Below are positions 1 to 5,833 of a stretch of 7,760 bases of DNA, piece after piece. Each line of letters begins with the position of its first letter. Within the stretch, counting starts at the first letter, position 1. The stretch is taken from NCBI GenBank assembly GCA_019090405.1, contig JAHRVZ010000084.1, positions 1-7,760 on the forward strand. The letters run 5' to 3'. The notes beneath the pieces are model-generated. The model was not told the origin of the DNA. It was given only the letters and a program-made list of their open reading frames with translations, and did not search any database. The position numbers were made by a program, and so were the translations under genes. Origin of the DNA: Paracoccaceae bacterium. GTDB lineage: Bacteria > Pseudomonadota > Alphaproteobacteria > Rhodobacterales > Rhodobacteraceae.

Positions 1-933
1 GATGTGGTGCCGTTGGGCGATGAATCCGCATGGACGATGGCGCCTTTTGGGGCAGACGAAAAAGACGGTTATATGTACGGGCGCGGGGCGACTGACATGA
101 AATCGGGTGTTGCTGCTTTTGTGGCAGCAGCAGTGGATCTGGTTCGCAAGACGCCTCCAGAGGGAGCAATAATCATTGCAATTACTGGGGACGAAGAGGG
201 CGACGCTGTTGATGGTACAACCGCTTTGCTGGACTATATGCAGGATAAGGGCGAAGCGATGTCAGTCTGTGTGGTAGGCGAACCAACCTGCCCGGATGTC
301 ATGGGTGAAATGATCAAGATCGGGCGACGCGGTTCTATGAATGCCTTTTTCACGGTGACGGGCGAACAGGGGCACTCTGCTTATCTGCACCGGGCCAACA
401 ACCCTCTGCCACCGATGGTTCGGTTGATGGATCGGCTATCTTCGCACGTGTTAGACACTGGTACAGACCATTTCGACCCTTCGACATTGGCCGTGGTGAC
501 GGTTGATACAGGTAATCCGGCCACCAACGTTATACCGGCACAATGCCGCTCGACGATCAACGTCAGGTTCAATGACACCCATTCTGGCGCAGGCCTTACG
601 ACATGGTTGCAGTCACAGGTCGATGATGTCGCGTCAGAATTTGGTATCGACATCGACATGACCGTCAAAATTTCGGGCGAAAGTTTTGTTACGCCACCGG
701 GGACGTTGTCAGATTTGGTCTCTGCGGCTGTTAAGGCAGAAACCGGCATTATACCTGCGCTGTCTACAACTGGCGGAACATCCGATGCGCGGTTCGTTAA
801 AAACCACTGTCCAGTGGTTGAATTTGGCTTGGTTGGCAAAACGATGCATCAGGTTGATGAGCGGGTAAACGTCGCGCAGATACATCAGCTCAAATCTATC
901 TACGGGCGTATTTTGTCCGAGTATTTTGCGTGA
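1..933 (+). CDS. dapE: Succinyl-diaminopimelate desuccinylase (DapE), 5'-truncated by the window edge
   Basis: This M20-family zinc peptidase hydrolyses N-succinyl-LL-2,6-diaminopimelate to succinate and LL-diaminopimelate in the cytoplasm, in the succinylase branch of lysine/meso-DAP synthesis. The reading frame is open from base 1 and begins DVVPLGD, the tail of the family motif GHTDVVPxGD, so the first zinc-ligand histidine and roughly 65-70 N-terminal residues lie outside the window. Numbering from the first visible codon, GRGATDMKS holds the metal-bridging Asp (32). TGDEEGD holds the general-base Glu and its neighbour (65-66), and GEPTCPD holds another metal-ligand Glu (94). GRRGS and GEQGHSAYLH (about 109-130) mark the dimerisation domain. 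STTGGTSDARF (about 255-265) and the final metal-ligand His in KTMHQVDERVNV (283) close the active site. The 310 visible codons plus the missing part match the usual length of about 375-380. The downstream gene starts 16 bases after the stop. The GTG codons at positions 4 and 7 are internal and not the true start. The identification is very secure. Confidence 0.96.
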   Translation, partial: DVVPLGDESAWTMAPFGADEKDGYMYGRGATDMKSGVAAFVAAAVDLVRKTPPEGAIIIAITGDEEGDAVDGTTALLDYMQDKGEAMSVCVVGEPTCPDVMGEMIKIGRRGSMNAFFTVTGEQGHSAYLHRANNPLPPMVRLMDRLSSHVLDTGTDHFDPSTLAVVTVDTGNPATNVIPAQCRSTINVRFNDTHSGAGLTTWLQSQVDDVASEFGIDIDMTVKISGESFVTPPGTLSDLVSAAVKAETGIIPALSTTGGTSDARFVKNHCPVVEFGLVGKTMHQVDERVNVAQIHQLKSIYGRILSEYFA

Positions 934-949
934 CGGTTCAGCCGCTGTA

Positions 950-1549
950 ATGAGACAAACACTGATCATCATGGTCAAAGAGCCTCGTCCGGGACAGGTT
1001 AAAACCCGGTTGGGCCACGACATTGGCATGATTGCCGCAGCTTGGTGGTATCGGCGGCAAGTACAGACACTAATAAGGCGTTTGTCAGATAAACGTTGGC
1101 ACATCGTGCTAGCGGTGACGCCGGATAACGAAGGCCTGAAAAGCCGGATCTGGCCACGAAATCTTGAACGTATGGCGCAAGGGTCCGGTGATCTTGGTGA
1201 TCGGATGTTACGAATGATGTTGGCGGCTTCGAAGGGGCCGGTTTGTCTGATTGGCAGCGATATTCCAGGAGTTGAACGAACACATATAGCACGCGCTTTT
1301 GGTGAGCTTGGACGCAATGAGGCAGTGTTCGGCCCGGCGCCGGATGGAGGGTTTTGGCTGATTGGGTTGAAACGGTCCGTCAGGGTGCCGCGTAAAATGT
1401 TCCAAGACGTGCGATGGTCAACGGAACATGCGCTGTCGGACAGCCTTGCAAACATGACCGATATGCGCGTGGCGCTGGTTGATGCGTTACAGGACGTGGA
1501 TACGTTCAAGGATTTGCCGGGCAACGTCGCTATTGCCAAAGACGTATGA
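950..1549 (+). CDS. TIGR04282 / DUF2064 family glycosyltransferase-like protein
   Basis: The 199-residue protein matches the DUF2064 / TIGR04282 family ('rSAM/selenodomain-associated transferase 1'), which has a GT-A nucleotidyl/sugar-transferase-like fold and no settled reaction. Visible family marks are MVKEPRPGQVKTRLG (8-22, the N-terminal nucleotide-binding-type loop), GDLGDRM (80-86), CLIGSDIPG (99-107, the likely metal/nucleotide DxD-like region), FGPAPDGGFWLIGL (127-140), WST (156-158) and a late DVDTFKDL (182-189). It has no signal peptide or membrane segment, so it is probably cytoplasmic. I chose ATG 950 because the conserved core begins within eight residues. An in-frame TTG at 926 would overlap dapE and add eight unconserved residues. 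No clean Shine-Dalgarno precedes 950, so translation may be coupled to dapE, which ends 16 bases upstream. rnr follows 12 bases after the stop, suggesting an operon. The radical-SAM partner that gave the family its name is not visible here. The family is confident; the substrate is unknown. Confidence 0.88.
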   Translation: MRQTLIIMVKEPRPGQVKTRLGHDIGMIAAAWWYRRQVQTLIRRLSDKRWHIVLAVTPDNEGLKSRIWPRNLERMAQGSGDLGDRMLRMMLAASKGPVCLIGSDIPGVERTHIARAFGELGRNEAVFGPAPDGGFWLIGLKRSVRVPRKMFQDVRWSTEHALSDSLANMTDMRVALVDALQDVDTFKDLPGNVAIAKDV

Positions 1550-1561
1550 TAGGCGAAAGAT

Positions 1562-3814
1562 ATGAAGCATATTCCAACAAAATCAGAAATCCTTGACTGG
1601 ATTTCGGCCAATCCGACGCAGAATTCAAAGCGCGACATTGCGCGGGCATTTGGCATCAAGGGCGCTGCGCGAATTGATCTTAAGCGTCTACTCAAAGAGC
1701 TAGAGGCCGAAGGGCATCTGGAGAAACGCAAGAAATCCTATCGCGATCCGGACCGGTTGCCGCCGGTCAGCGTGGTGCAGGTTCTTGGGCCGGATAAAGA
1801 CGGCGATTTGCTTGCGCGTCCGTTGGAATGGCAGGGTGATGGGGACGAGCCAGCGATATTGATTATCGCCCGCGCCTCTGATCCTGCGCTGGGCGCGGGT
1901 GATAGAATTTTGGCGCGGTTGACGGCTGTTGAGGATGAAGCCTTTGCATATGAGGCCCGGTTGATCCGGCGAATTGGCACTAACCCACAGCGTATTCTTG
2001 GTGTGTTTCGCAAGCGGGCCGAAGGTGGGCGGATTATACCGACCGACAAATCCGCCAGCAGCGAATGGACCGTCGCCGAGAATGCTCGCAATGGGGCCAA
2101 AGATGGCGAACTGGTCGAGGCTGAGCAGGCTGGCCCCAAAGGTCGAATGGGGTTGCCGCGCGCGCGAATTGTAACGCGATTGGGTGATCCCTCAGCGCCA
2201 AGGGCAGTGTCTCTGATTGCCATTCACCGACACGGCATTCCGGATCACTTTCCTGATGCCGTGATTGCGCAGGCAGATGCAACCAAACCTGTTGGCCTGA
2301 AAGGTCGCAAAGATTTGCGGGATATTCCGCTGATCACAATTGATCCATCCGATGCGCGCGATCATGACGATGCTTGTTATGCAGAGTCAGACACTGATCC
2401 GGCCAATCCCGGTGGTTTTATCCTTTGGGTGGCGATTGCAGATGTGGCCGCCTATGTACGCCCCGGATCAGAACTGGATCGTGAAGCGCGTAAGCGGGGA
2501 AATTCAAGCTATTTCCCGGACCGCGTTGTCCCGATGCTTCCGGATCGTTTGTCGGGGGATTTGTGTTCGCTACACGAAGGTGTCGATCGCGCCTGTATTG
2601 CGGTGCGGATGCAATTGGACGCGGATGGTGAAAAGGTTAGTCACGCGTTTGTTCGAGGCCTGATGCGATCTGCGGCTTCGTTGCACTATGGCGAAGTTCA
2701 GGAGGCAATGGATGGAGCGGCGAATGATCGGGTTTTGCCCTTATTAGAGACTGTAATTCGACCCCTGTATGCGACATATGCGGCCTTGAAAACAGCGCGC
2801 GCAAAGCGGCAGCCTTTGGATCTGGACCTGCCCGAACGGCGGATTGAACTGTCGGAAGATGGCACAGTGTCATCGGTGAATTTCCGGGACCGTCTGGACG
2901 CGCACCGTCTAATCGAAGAGTTTATGGTTTTGGCCAATGTTGCAGCGGCAGAAACGCTGATCGACAAGCGTACGCCTTTGTTGTTTCGCGTGCACGAAGA
3001 ACCGTCGCCAGAAAAGATCGAGTCGTTACGGGAAACGGCCAAGGCGGCAGGGTTTCCGCTGGCAAAAGGGCAGGTATTAAAGACACGACATCTGAACCAG
3101 TTGCTGAATGCAGCCGCGGGAACGGATGATGCGGAATTGATCAATATATCGACTTTGCGGTCGATGACTCAGGCCTATTATGGGGCGGATAATTTCGGCC
3201 ATTTTGGATTGGCCCTGCAACGATATGCACATTTTACTTCCCCCATTCGTCGGTACGCGGATTTGATTGTGCATCGTGCGCTGATAACGGCGCATGGCTG
3301 GGGCAAGGACGGGTTGGACGCGGCCGAAATCGAGCGGCTGGAAGAGACCGGAACACATATTTCAGACACTGAGCGCCGGTCAATGATGGCCGAACGCGAT
3401 ACCACAGATCGCTATCTTGCTGCCTATCTAAGCGAACGGGTCGGCAATGAATTTAGTGGACGGATTAGCGGCGTCGCGCGGTTTGGGGCTTTTGTAAAGC
3501 TGGATGAAACCGGGGCAGATGGGTTGGTTCCGGTCCGGACATTGGGGCGTGAGTATTTCAATTTTGATCAGGATGCCGGGACGCTTAAGGGATCAGACAC
3601 AGGGTTGTTGATTGCTGTTGGTCAGAGAGTAACTGTTCGGTTGGCGCGGGCGACTCCGGTGACAGGTGGGCTTGAGCTTGAGTTGTTGGCCTTGGATGAC
3701 AAGCCTTTGCCAAAACGATCGAGTCCGGCGGGGCGGACGGCGCGAAGAAAAGTGTCAAAGGGCAAGCGCAAGGCAGATAAGATCAAGCAGAAAGTCGCTA
3801 GAAAGCGGCGGTAG
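1562..3814 (+). CDS. rnr: Ribonuclease R (RNase II/RNB family 3'-5' exoribonuclease)
   Basis: RNase R degrades structured RNA processively from the 3' end, releasing nucleoside monophosphates, and works in mRNA decay and rRNA/tRNA quality control in the cytoplasm. The 750-residue protein has the full family architecture. An N-terminal winged-helix segment (about 1-65) is followed by cold-shock RNA-binding domains (about 68-215), the RNB catalytic domain (about 245-590), an S1 domain (about 628-712, GNEFSGRISGVARFGAFVKL) and a Lys/Arg-rich tail (about 714-750). The catalytic magnesium cluster is intact in TIDPSDARDHDDA: D261, D267, D269 and D270 align with E. coli D272, D278, D280 and D281. 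Other conserved blocks are NSSYFPDRVVPMLP (from 314) and HFTSPIRRYADL (557-568). It is shorter than the E. coli enzyme (813) but complete. ATG 1562 follows a purine-rich AGGCGAAAGA stretch, 12 bases after the previous stop. It is probably the last gene of the dapE-DUF2064-rnr unit. The identification is secure. Confidence 0.97.
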   Translation: MKHIPTKSEILDWISANPTQNSKRDIARAFGIKGAARIDLKRLLKELEAEGHLEKRKKSYRDPDRLPPVSVVQVLGPDKDGDLLARPLEWQGDGDEPAILIIARASDPALGAGDRILARLTAVEDEAFAYEARLIRRIGTNPQRILGVFRKRAEGGRIIPTDKSASSEWTVAENARNGAKDGELVEAEQAGPKGRMGLPRARIVTRLGDPSAPRAVSLIAIHRHGIPDHFPDAVIAQADATKPVGLKGRKDLRDIPLITIDPSDARDHDDACYAESDTDPANPGGFILWVAIADVAAYVRPGSELDREARKRGNSSYFPDRVVPMLPDRLSGDLCSLHEGVDRACIAVRMQLDADGEKVSHAFVRGLMRSAASLHYGEVQEAMDGAANDRVLPLLETVIRPLYATYAALKTARAKRQPLDLDLPERRIELSEDGTVSSVNFRDRLDAHRLIEEFMVLANVAAAETLIDKRTPLLFRVHEEPSPEKIESLRETAKAAGFPLAKGQVLKTRHLNQLLNAAAGTDDAELINISTLRSMTQAYYGADNFGHFGLALQRYAHFTSPIRRYADLIVHRALITAHGWGKDGLDAAEIERLEETGTHISDTERRSMMAERDTTDRYLAAYLSERVGNEFSGRISGVARFGAFVKLDETGADGLVPVRTLGREYFNFDQDAGTLKGSDTGLLIAVGQRVTVRLARATPVTGGLELELLALDDKPLPKRSSPAGRTARRKVSKGKRKADKIKQKVARKRR

Positions 3815-3830
3815 TTATTGCCGTTAGGTG

Positions 3831-3852
3831 CGCCTCCGGCGGGGATATTTTT
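3831..3852 (+). terminator. Terminator-like GC hairpin plus T-run after rnr; resembles a recurrent Rhodobacteraceae intergenic element
   Basis: Seventeen bases after the rnr stop, CGCC-TCC-GGCG (3831-3841) forms a short 4-bp GC stem with a 3-base loop, followed by GGGATATTTTT (3842-3852). The orientation (stem, then T-run) suits termination of rnr transcription before the convergent DUF1801 gene. The stem is short, so intrinsic termination strength is uncertain. The motif resembles a sequence I recall from memory as repeated between genes in many Rhodobacteraceae genomes. That recollection is not verified here. Confidence 0.5.
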
Positions 3853-3863
3853 ACCAAACTGAA

Positions 3864-4268
3864 TTATTGTTTTAGATGGTAAGTTAGCGCCTGTCGAATG
3901 AGCCATTTTAGCCTGTTAGGGTCTATTTCTGACGCAGCCGTGAACAAAATGGCGCGGTTTCCTTCGGTGTTTGTTACGTGGGGAAAGGCTGCCTGATAAT
4001 CGGAAATCAATGTGGTTTGGCAGTGGACAAACATGGCAAACCCACCCGATTTTGAGATACCCAGACGTAATGTTGTGCCGGATTTTGTTTCGGGGGTCAG
4101 ATATGCGGGCTGTCCCCAGCGCAACGCCTCTTGGATTTTTCCGATCTGGGGTAAATCATCGGCCACATCAAAGATCAAATCACGTAAAGCCAGCAGACCC
4201 TCGCGGGCCTGACTGTCCTGAGCGCCAAATATAGCTGCGATTTCAGCCGAAGCAAAAGGGCGTGTCAT
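3864..4268 (-). CDS. DUF1801 domain-containing protein
   Basis: The 134-residue protein has the DUF1801 (YdhG-like) fold signature. The function of this family is not established. Characteristic stretches are an N-terminal helical region ending LLALRDLIFDVA (25-36), EALRWGQPAYLT (47-58), SGTTLRLG (63-70), FVHCQTTLI (80-88) and EGNRAILF (102-109). No signal peptide or membrane helix is visible, so it is likely a small soluble cytoplasmic protein. Its ATG (4266-4268) overlaps the stop of the upstream GST gene in an ATGA arrangement, which implies co-transcription and probably translational coupling. It ends facing rnr, with 49 bases between the two stops. Length and motifs agree with a complete protein. 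The domain assignment is good; no biochemical role should be assumed. Confidence 0.88.
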   Translation of the reverse strand: MTRPFASAEIAAIFGAQDSQAREGLLALRDLIFDVADDLPQIGKIQEALRWGQPAYLTPETKSGTTLRLGISKSGGFAMFVHCQTTLISDYQAAFPHVTNTEGNRAILFTAASEIDPNRLKWLIRQALTYHLKQ

Positions 4269-4963
4269 GGCAAGGGTATCGCCTGTTCTATACGGTCAAG
4301 ATAATCTGTCAGCACTTTGTCTTTGCGGATGCGACAGGACAAGGGGGTTTGTTCCGGTGTTTTTCGCATTCCTGCCAGCATAGGCGCGACGCTAAGGTCA
4401 GCGGCGGTAGGCTGATCGCCCATCAGGAAGGGGCTTTGCAATAGGTATGTGTTGAGTGCCTGCAGGTCGCGTTCGATCCGCTGCATTCTTTCGGATTCGC
4501 TGAACCGTGAAATACCTTGTGCGTTCAGGCCTTTTAGGACGGGTTTTCGGATATTGTTGGTTATCGGGCGGCGGAGCAGCGCGGGAATCTGACCAAAAAA
4601 GGTTTCGCGGATTATCGGCCAGACGTCATCATTGCCCCAACGGTCCAACACCAAATGAAAATACCAACTGTCTTCGGCCATACGGATCAATGCCTGAGAT
4701 TGCGCCTTTTGCATGTCGGAAAGGCCGGGGTCAAAATCGGCGCCTTGGGATTCCAGAAACAAGCGGATTGAATCGCTGTCAGAAACCATGCGTTCTTTGG
4801 TGCGCAAAACCGGCAGTTTTGAATGGGGCATTTTGCGCGGGTCAAGCGTGTCTTGGCGTTTCCATGGTTGGCCAGACAAGGCCAGTAAATAGGCCGCTTT
4901 TACGCAAAACGGGCTAAGGCTAAAACTTCCAAAGCCGCTAGGGTAGGTCAAAAGTGTATACAC
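4265..4963 (-). CDS. Glutathione S-transferase family protein (Fax/metaxin-like)
   Basis: The 232-residue protein has a thioredoxin-like N-terminal half and an all-helical C-terminal half typical of the GST superfamily. SPFCVKAAYLLALSG (17-31) is the first-helix active-site region with a Ser and a Cys. KLPVL (49-53) contains the cis-proline that contacts glutathione. DSDSIRLFLE (62-71) matches the acidic/serine glutathione gamma-glutamyl site. FLMGDQPTAADLSVAPML (179-196) holds the N-capping TAAD box of the C-terminal domain. The layout is closest to failed-axon-connections/metaxin-type GSTs, whose substrates in bacteria are mostly unknown. The start is GTG at 4961-4963, supported by AAAGGA (minus strand, about 4972-4977) with a 7-base spacer. 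The start codon lies inside a perfect palindrome. The gene diverges from a WYL regulator, which may control it, and overlaps the DUF1801 gene downstream by 4 bases. The superfamily is confident; the reaction is unknown. Confidence 0.87.
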   Translation of the reverse strand: MYTLLTYPSGFGSFSLSPFCVKAAYLLALSGQPWKRQDTLDPRKMPHSKLPVLRTKERMVSDSDSIRLFLESQGADFDPGLSDMQKAQSQALIRMAEDSWYFHLVLDRWGNDDVWPIIRETFFGQIPALLRRPITNNIRKPVLKGLNAQGISRFSESERMQRIERDLQALNTYLLQSPFLMGDQPTAADLSVAPMLAGMRKTPEQTPLSCRIRKDKVLTDYLDRIEQAIPLP

Positions 4964-4966
4964 TTT
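4951..4966. promoter_or_regulatory. Perfect 16-bp palindrome across the GST start codon
   Basis: AAAGTGTATACACTTT reads identically on both strands and covers the first five codons of the GST gene, including its GTG start (4961-4963). It overlaps a second, shorter palindrome, ACTTTAAAGT (4962-4971), that runs toward the ribosome-binding site. It could be a protein-binding site or simply a coding coincidence. Its sequence is unrelated to the inverted repeat at 5008-5032. Confidence 0.4.
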
Positions 4967-4970
4967 AAAG

Positions 4971-4977
4971 TCCTTTC
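4971..4977 (-). promoter_or_regulatory. Ribosome-binding site of the GST gene
   Basis: On the minus strand AAAGGA stands 7 bases upstream of GTG 4963. It supports this GTG as the real start, with no need for an upstream ATG. Confidence 0.65.
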
Positions 4978-5007
4978 AGATGTGATGAGACCTGTTAGAT
5001 AGGGATA

Positions 5008-5032
5008 ACTAATGACAGTTTTTGTCATTAGT
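5008..5032. promoter_or_regulatory. Perfect 10+10 bp inverted repeat, candidate operator between GST and WYL regulator genes
   Basis: The left arm ACTAATGACA (5008-5017) and right arm TGTCATTAGT (5023-5032) are exact reverse complements, separated by GTTTT. The dyad lies in the 87-base divergent intergenic region, 44 bases from the GST start and 18 bases before the regulator ATG. Binding there could affect transcription in both directions. The likely ligand is the adjacent WYL regulator, acting on its own gene and on the GST-DUF1801 pair. This is inferred from position. Convincing -35/-10 boxes could not be picked by eye. Confidence 0.65.
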
Positions 5033-5050
5033 GGTCTATAGGGTCACTTT

Positions 5051-5770
5051 ATGTCCAGAACCGCCCGCCTGTTTCAGTTGATGCAATGCTTGCGTTCGGC
5101 AACCCCGCCCGTGACGGCCGAAGTGTTGGCGCAAGAGCTGGGTGTTTCAGCCCGAACCGTGCATCGCGATATTGATTCGCTGCGCGCGTTGGGGGCGGTG
5201 ATTGATGGGGCAGCCGGGTTTGGTTTTACATTGATTGAGGATGCGACGTTGCCTCCGTTGGGGTTTCGCGATGACGAGCTTGAGGCATTGGTCCTTGGGT
5301 TACGTGAGGTCGAGCAGATTGGCGATCCTGACCTGGCCAAGGCTGCGGGGGCTGCTTTACGTAAATTGCAAGGGCGGTTGCCACCCAGCCAGTCGCATCG
5401 GTTGAAACACGCGGTTTTGTCGGCAAGGCGGTTCAGGCGGCCAATTGTTCCGGTCATTTCCGTGGCGCGGTTGCGCAAGGCAACATGGGAGGAATTGGCT
5501 GTGGATATTGCCTATACCGACGTGAACGGCCGTGAAACTCAGCGGCGAGTCGACCCTCTTACGATTTCTTATATGGACAAATCCACGGTGCTTATTGCTA
5601 GGTGTCATTTGCGACAGGGATTTCGTGTTTTCCGGCTGGATCGGATGCGCGAGATGACAGTAACTGACCAGAGTTTCCGACCCCGGCGCGTACCTCTGTT
5701 AAGACAGGCTGTGGCCCAAATTCGGTCTGAAAATGAAAAAATGGCGGAACTTCGCGACTCAAGAGATTGA
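5051..5770 (+). CDS. HTH + WYL-domain transcriptional regulator (YafY/DeoR-like)
   Basis: The 239-residue cytoplasmic DNA-binding protein has two parts. The first is an N-terminal winged helix-turn-helix (about 3-60), with VTAEVLAQELGVSARTVHRD (21-40) as the HTH and IDSLRALGAVIDG following. The second is a C-terminal WYL domain (about 135-205) ending in GFRVFRLDRM (190-199). WYL domains commonly sense small ligands or nucleic acids; the ligand here is unknown. At the place where the family usually has Trp-Tyr-Leu, this protein appears to have Thr-Val-Leu (179-181) within STVLIARCHLRQG, so the name-giving triad is degenerate. ATG 5051 is preceded by AGGG with a 7-base spacer. The gene is divergent from GST-DUF1801, and the shared region contains a perfect inverted repeat 18 bases before its start, suggesting autoregulation. 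It is complete and of normal length for short YafY-type regulators. The next gene starts 63 bases later on the same strand and could be read through, but is functionally unrelated by appearance. Confidence 0.9.
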   Translation: MSRTARLFQLMQCLRSATPPVTAEVLAQELGVSARTVHRDIDSLRALGAVIDGAAGFGFTLIEDATLPPLGFRDDELEALVLGLREVEQIGDPDLAKAAGAALRKLQGRLPPSQSHRLKHAVLSARRFRRPIVPVISVARLRKATWEELAVDIAYTDVNGRETQRRVDPLTISYMDKSTVLIARCHLRQGFRVFRLDRMREMTVTDQSFRPRRVPLLRQAVAQIRSENEKMAELRDSRD

Positions 5771-5833
5771 GCGCTTTTGCGAAATGGCCATTCAGAGTAG
5801 TCTGGTCAGGAGCAGATAATCAGGACAGCAATA

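Noticed and set aside
381..839. A 152-codon minus-strand open frame inside dapE
   Set aside because: It is fully antisense to conserved DapE sequence and its translation matches nothing recognisable.
926..949. TTG at 926 as the start of the DUF2064 gene, overlapping dapE
   Set aside because: It adds eight unconserved residues and has no ribosome-binding site. ATG 950 sits directly before the conserved core.
709..1731. A 340-codon open frame on the minus strand
   Set aside because: It lies antisense across dapE, the DUF2064 gene and the start of rnr, all of which have clear family motifs. Its Ser/Arg/Pro-rich translation shows no recognisable domain, as expected of a shadow frame.
4507..4917. 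A 136-codon plus-strand open frame opposite the GST gene
   Set aside because: The opposite strand carries consistent GST motifs from start to stop. This frame has no motif or convincing ribosome-binding site.
4999..5043. Direct repeat of ATAGGG flanking the inverted repeat, and short AGACC/GGTCT outer arms (4988-4992, 5033-5037)
   Set aside because: The second ATAGGG is explained as the ribosome-binding site of the regulator. The outer arms are only 5 bp and asymmetric around the main dyad, so chance is sufficient.
5771..5833. Possible promoter or terminator between the WYL regulator and the transglycosylase (CAGA-GTAG-TCTG stem, ATGGCCAT)
   Set aside because: The stem is only 4 bp with no T-run, and no credible -35/-10 pair could be placed by eye.
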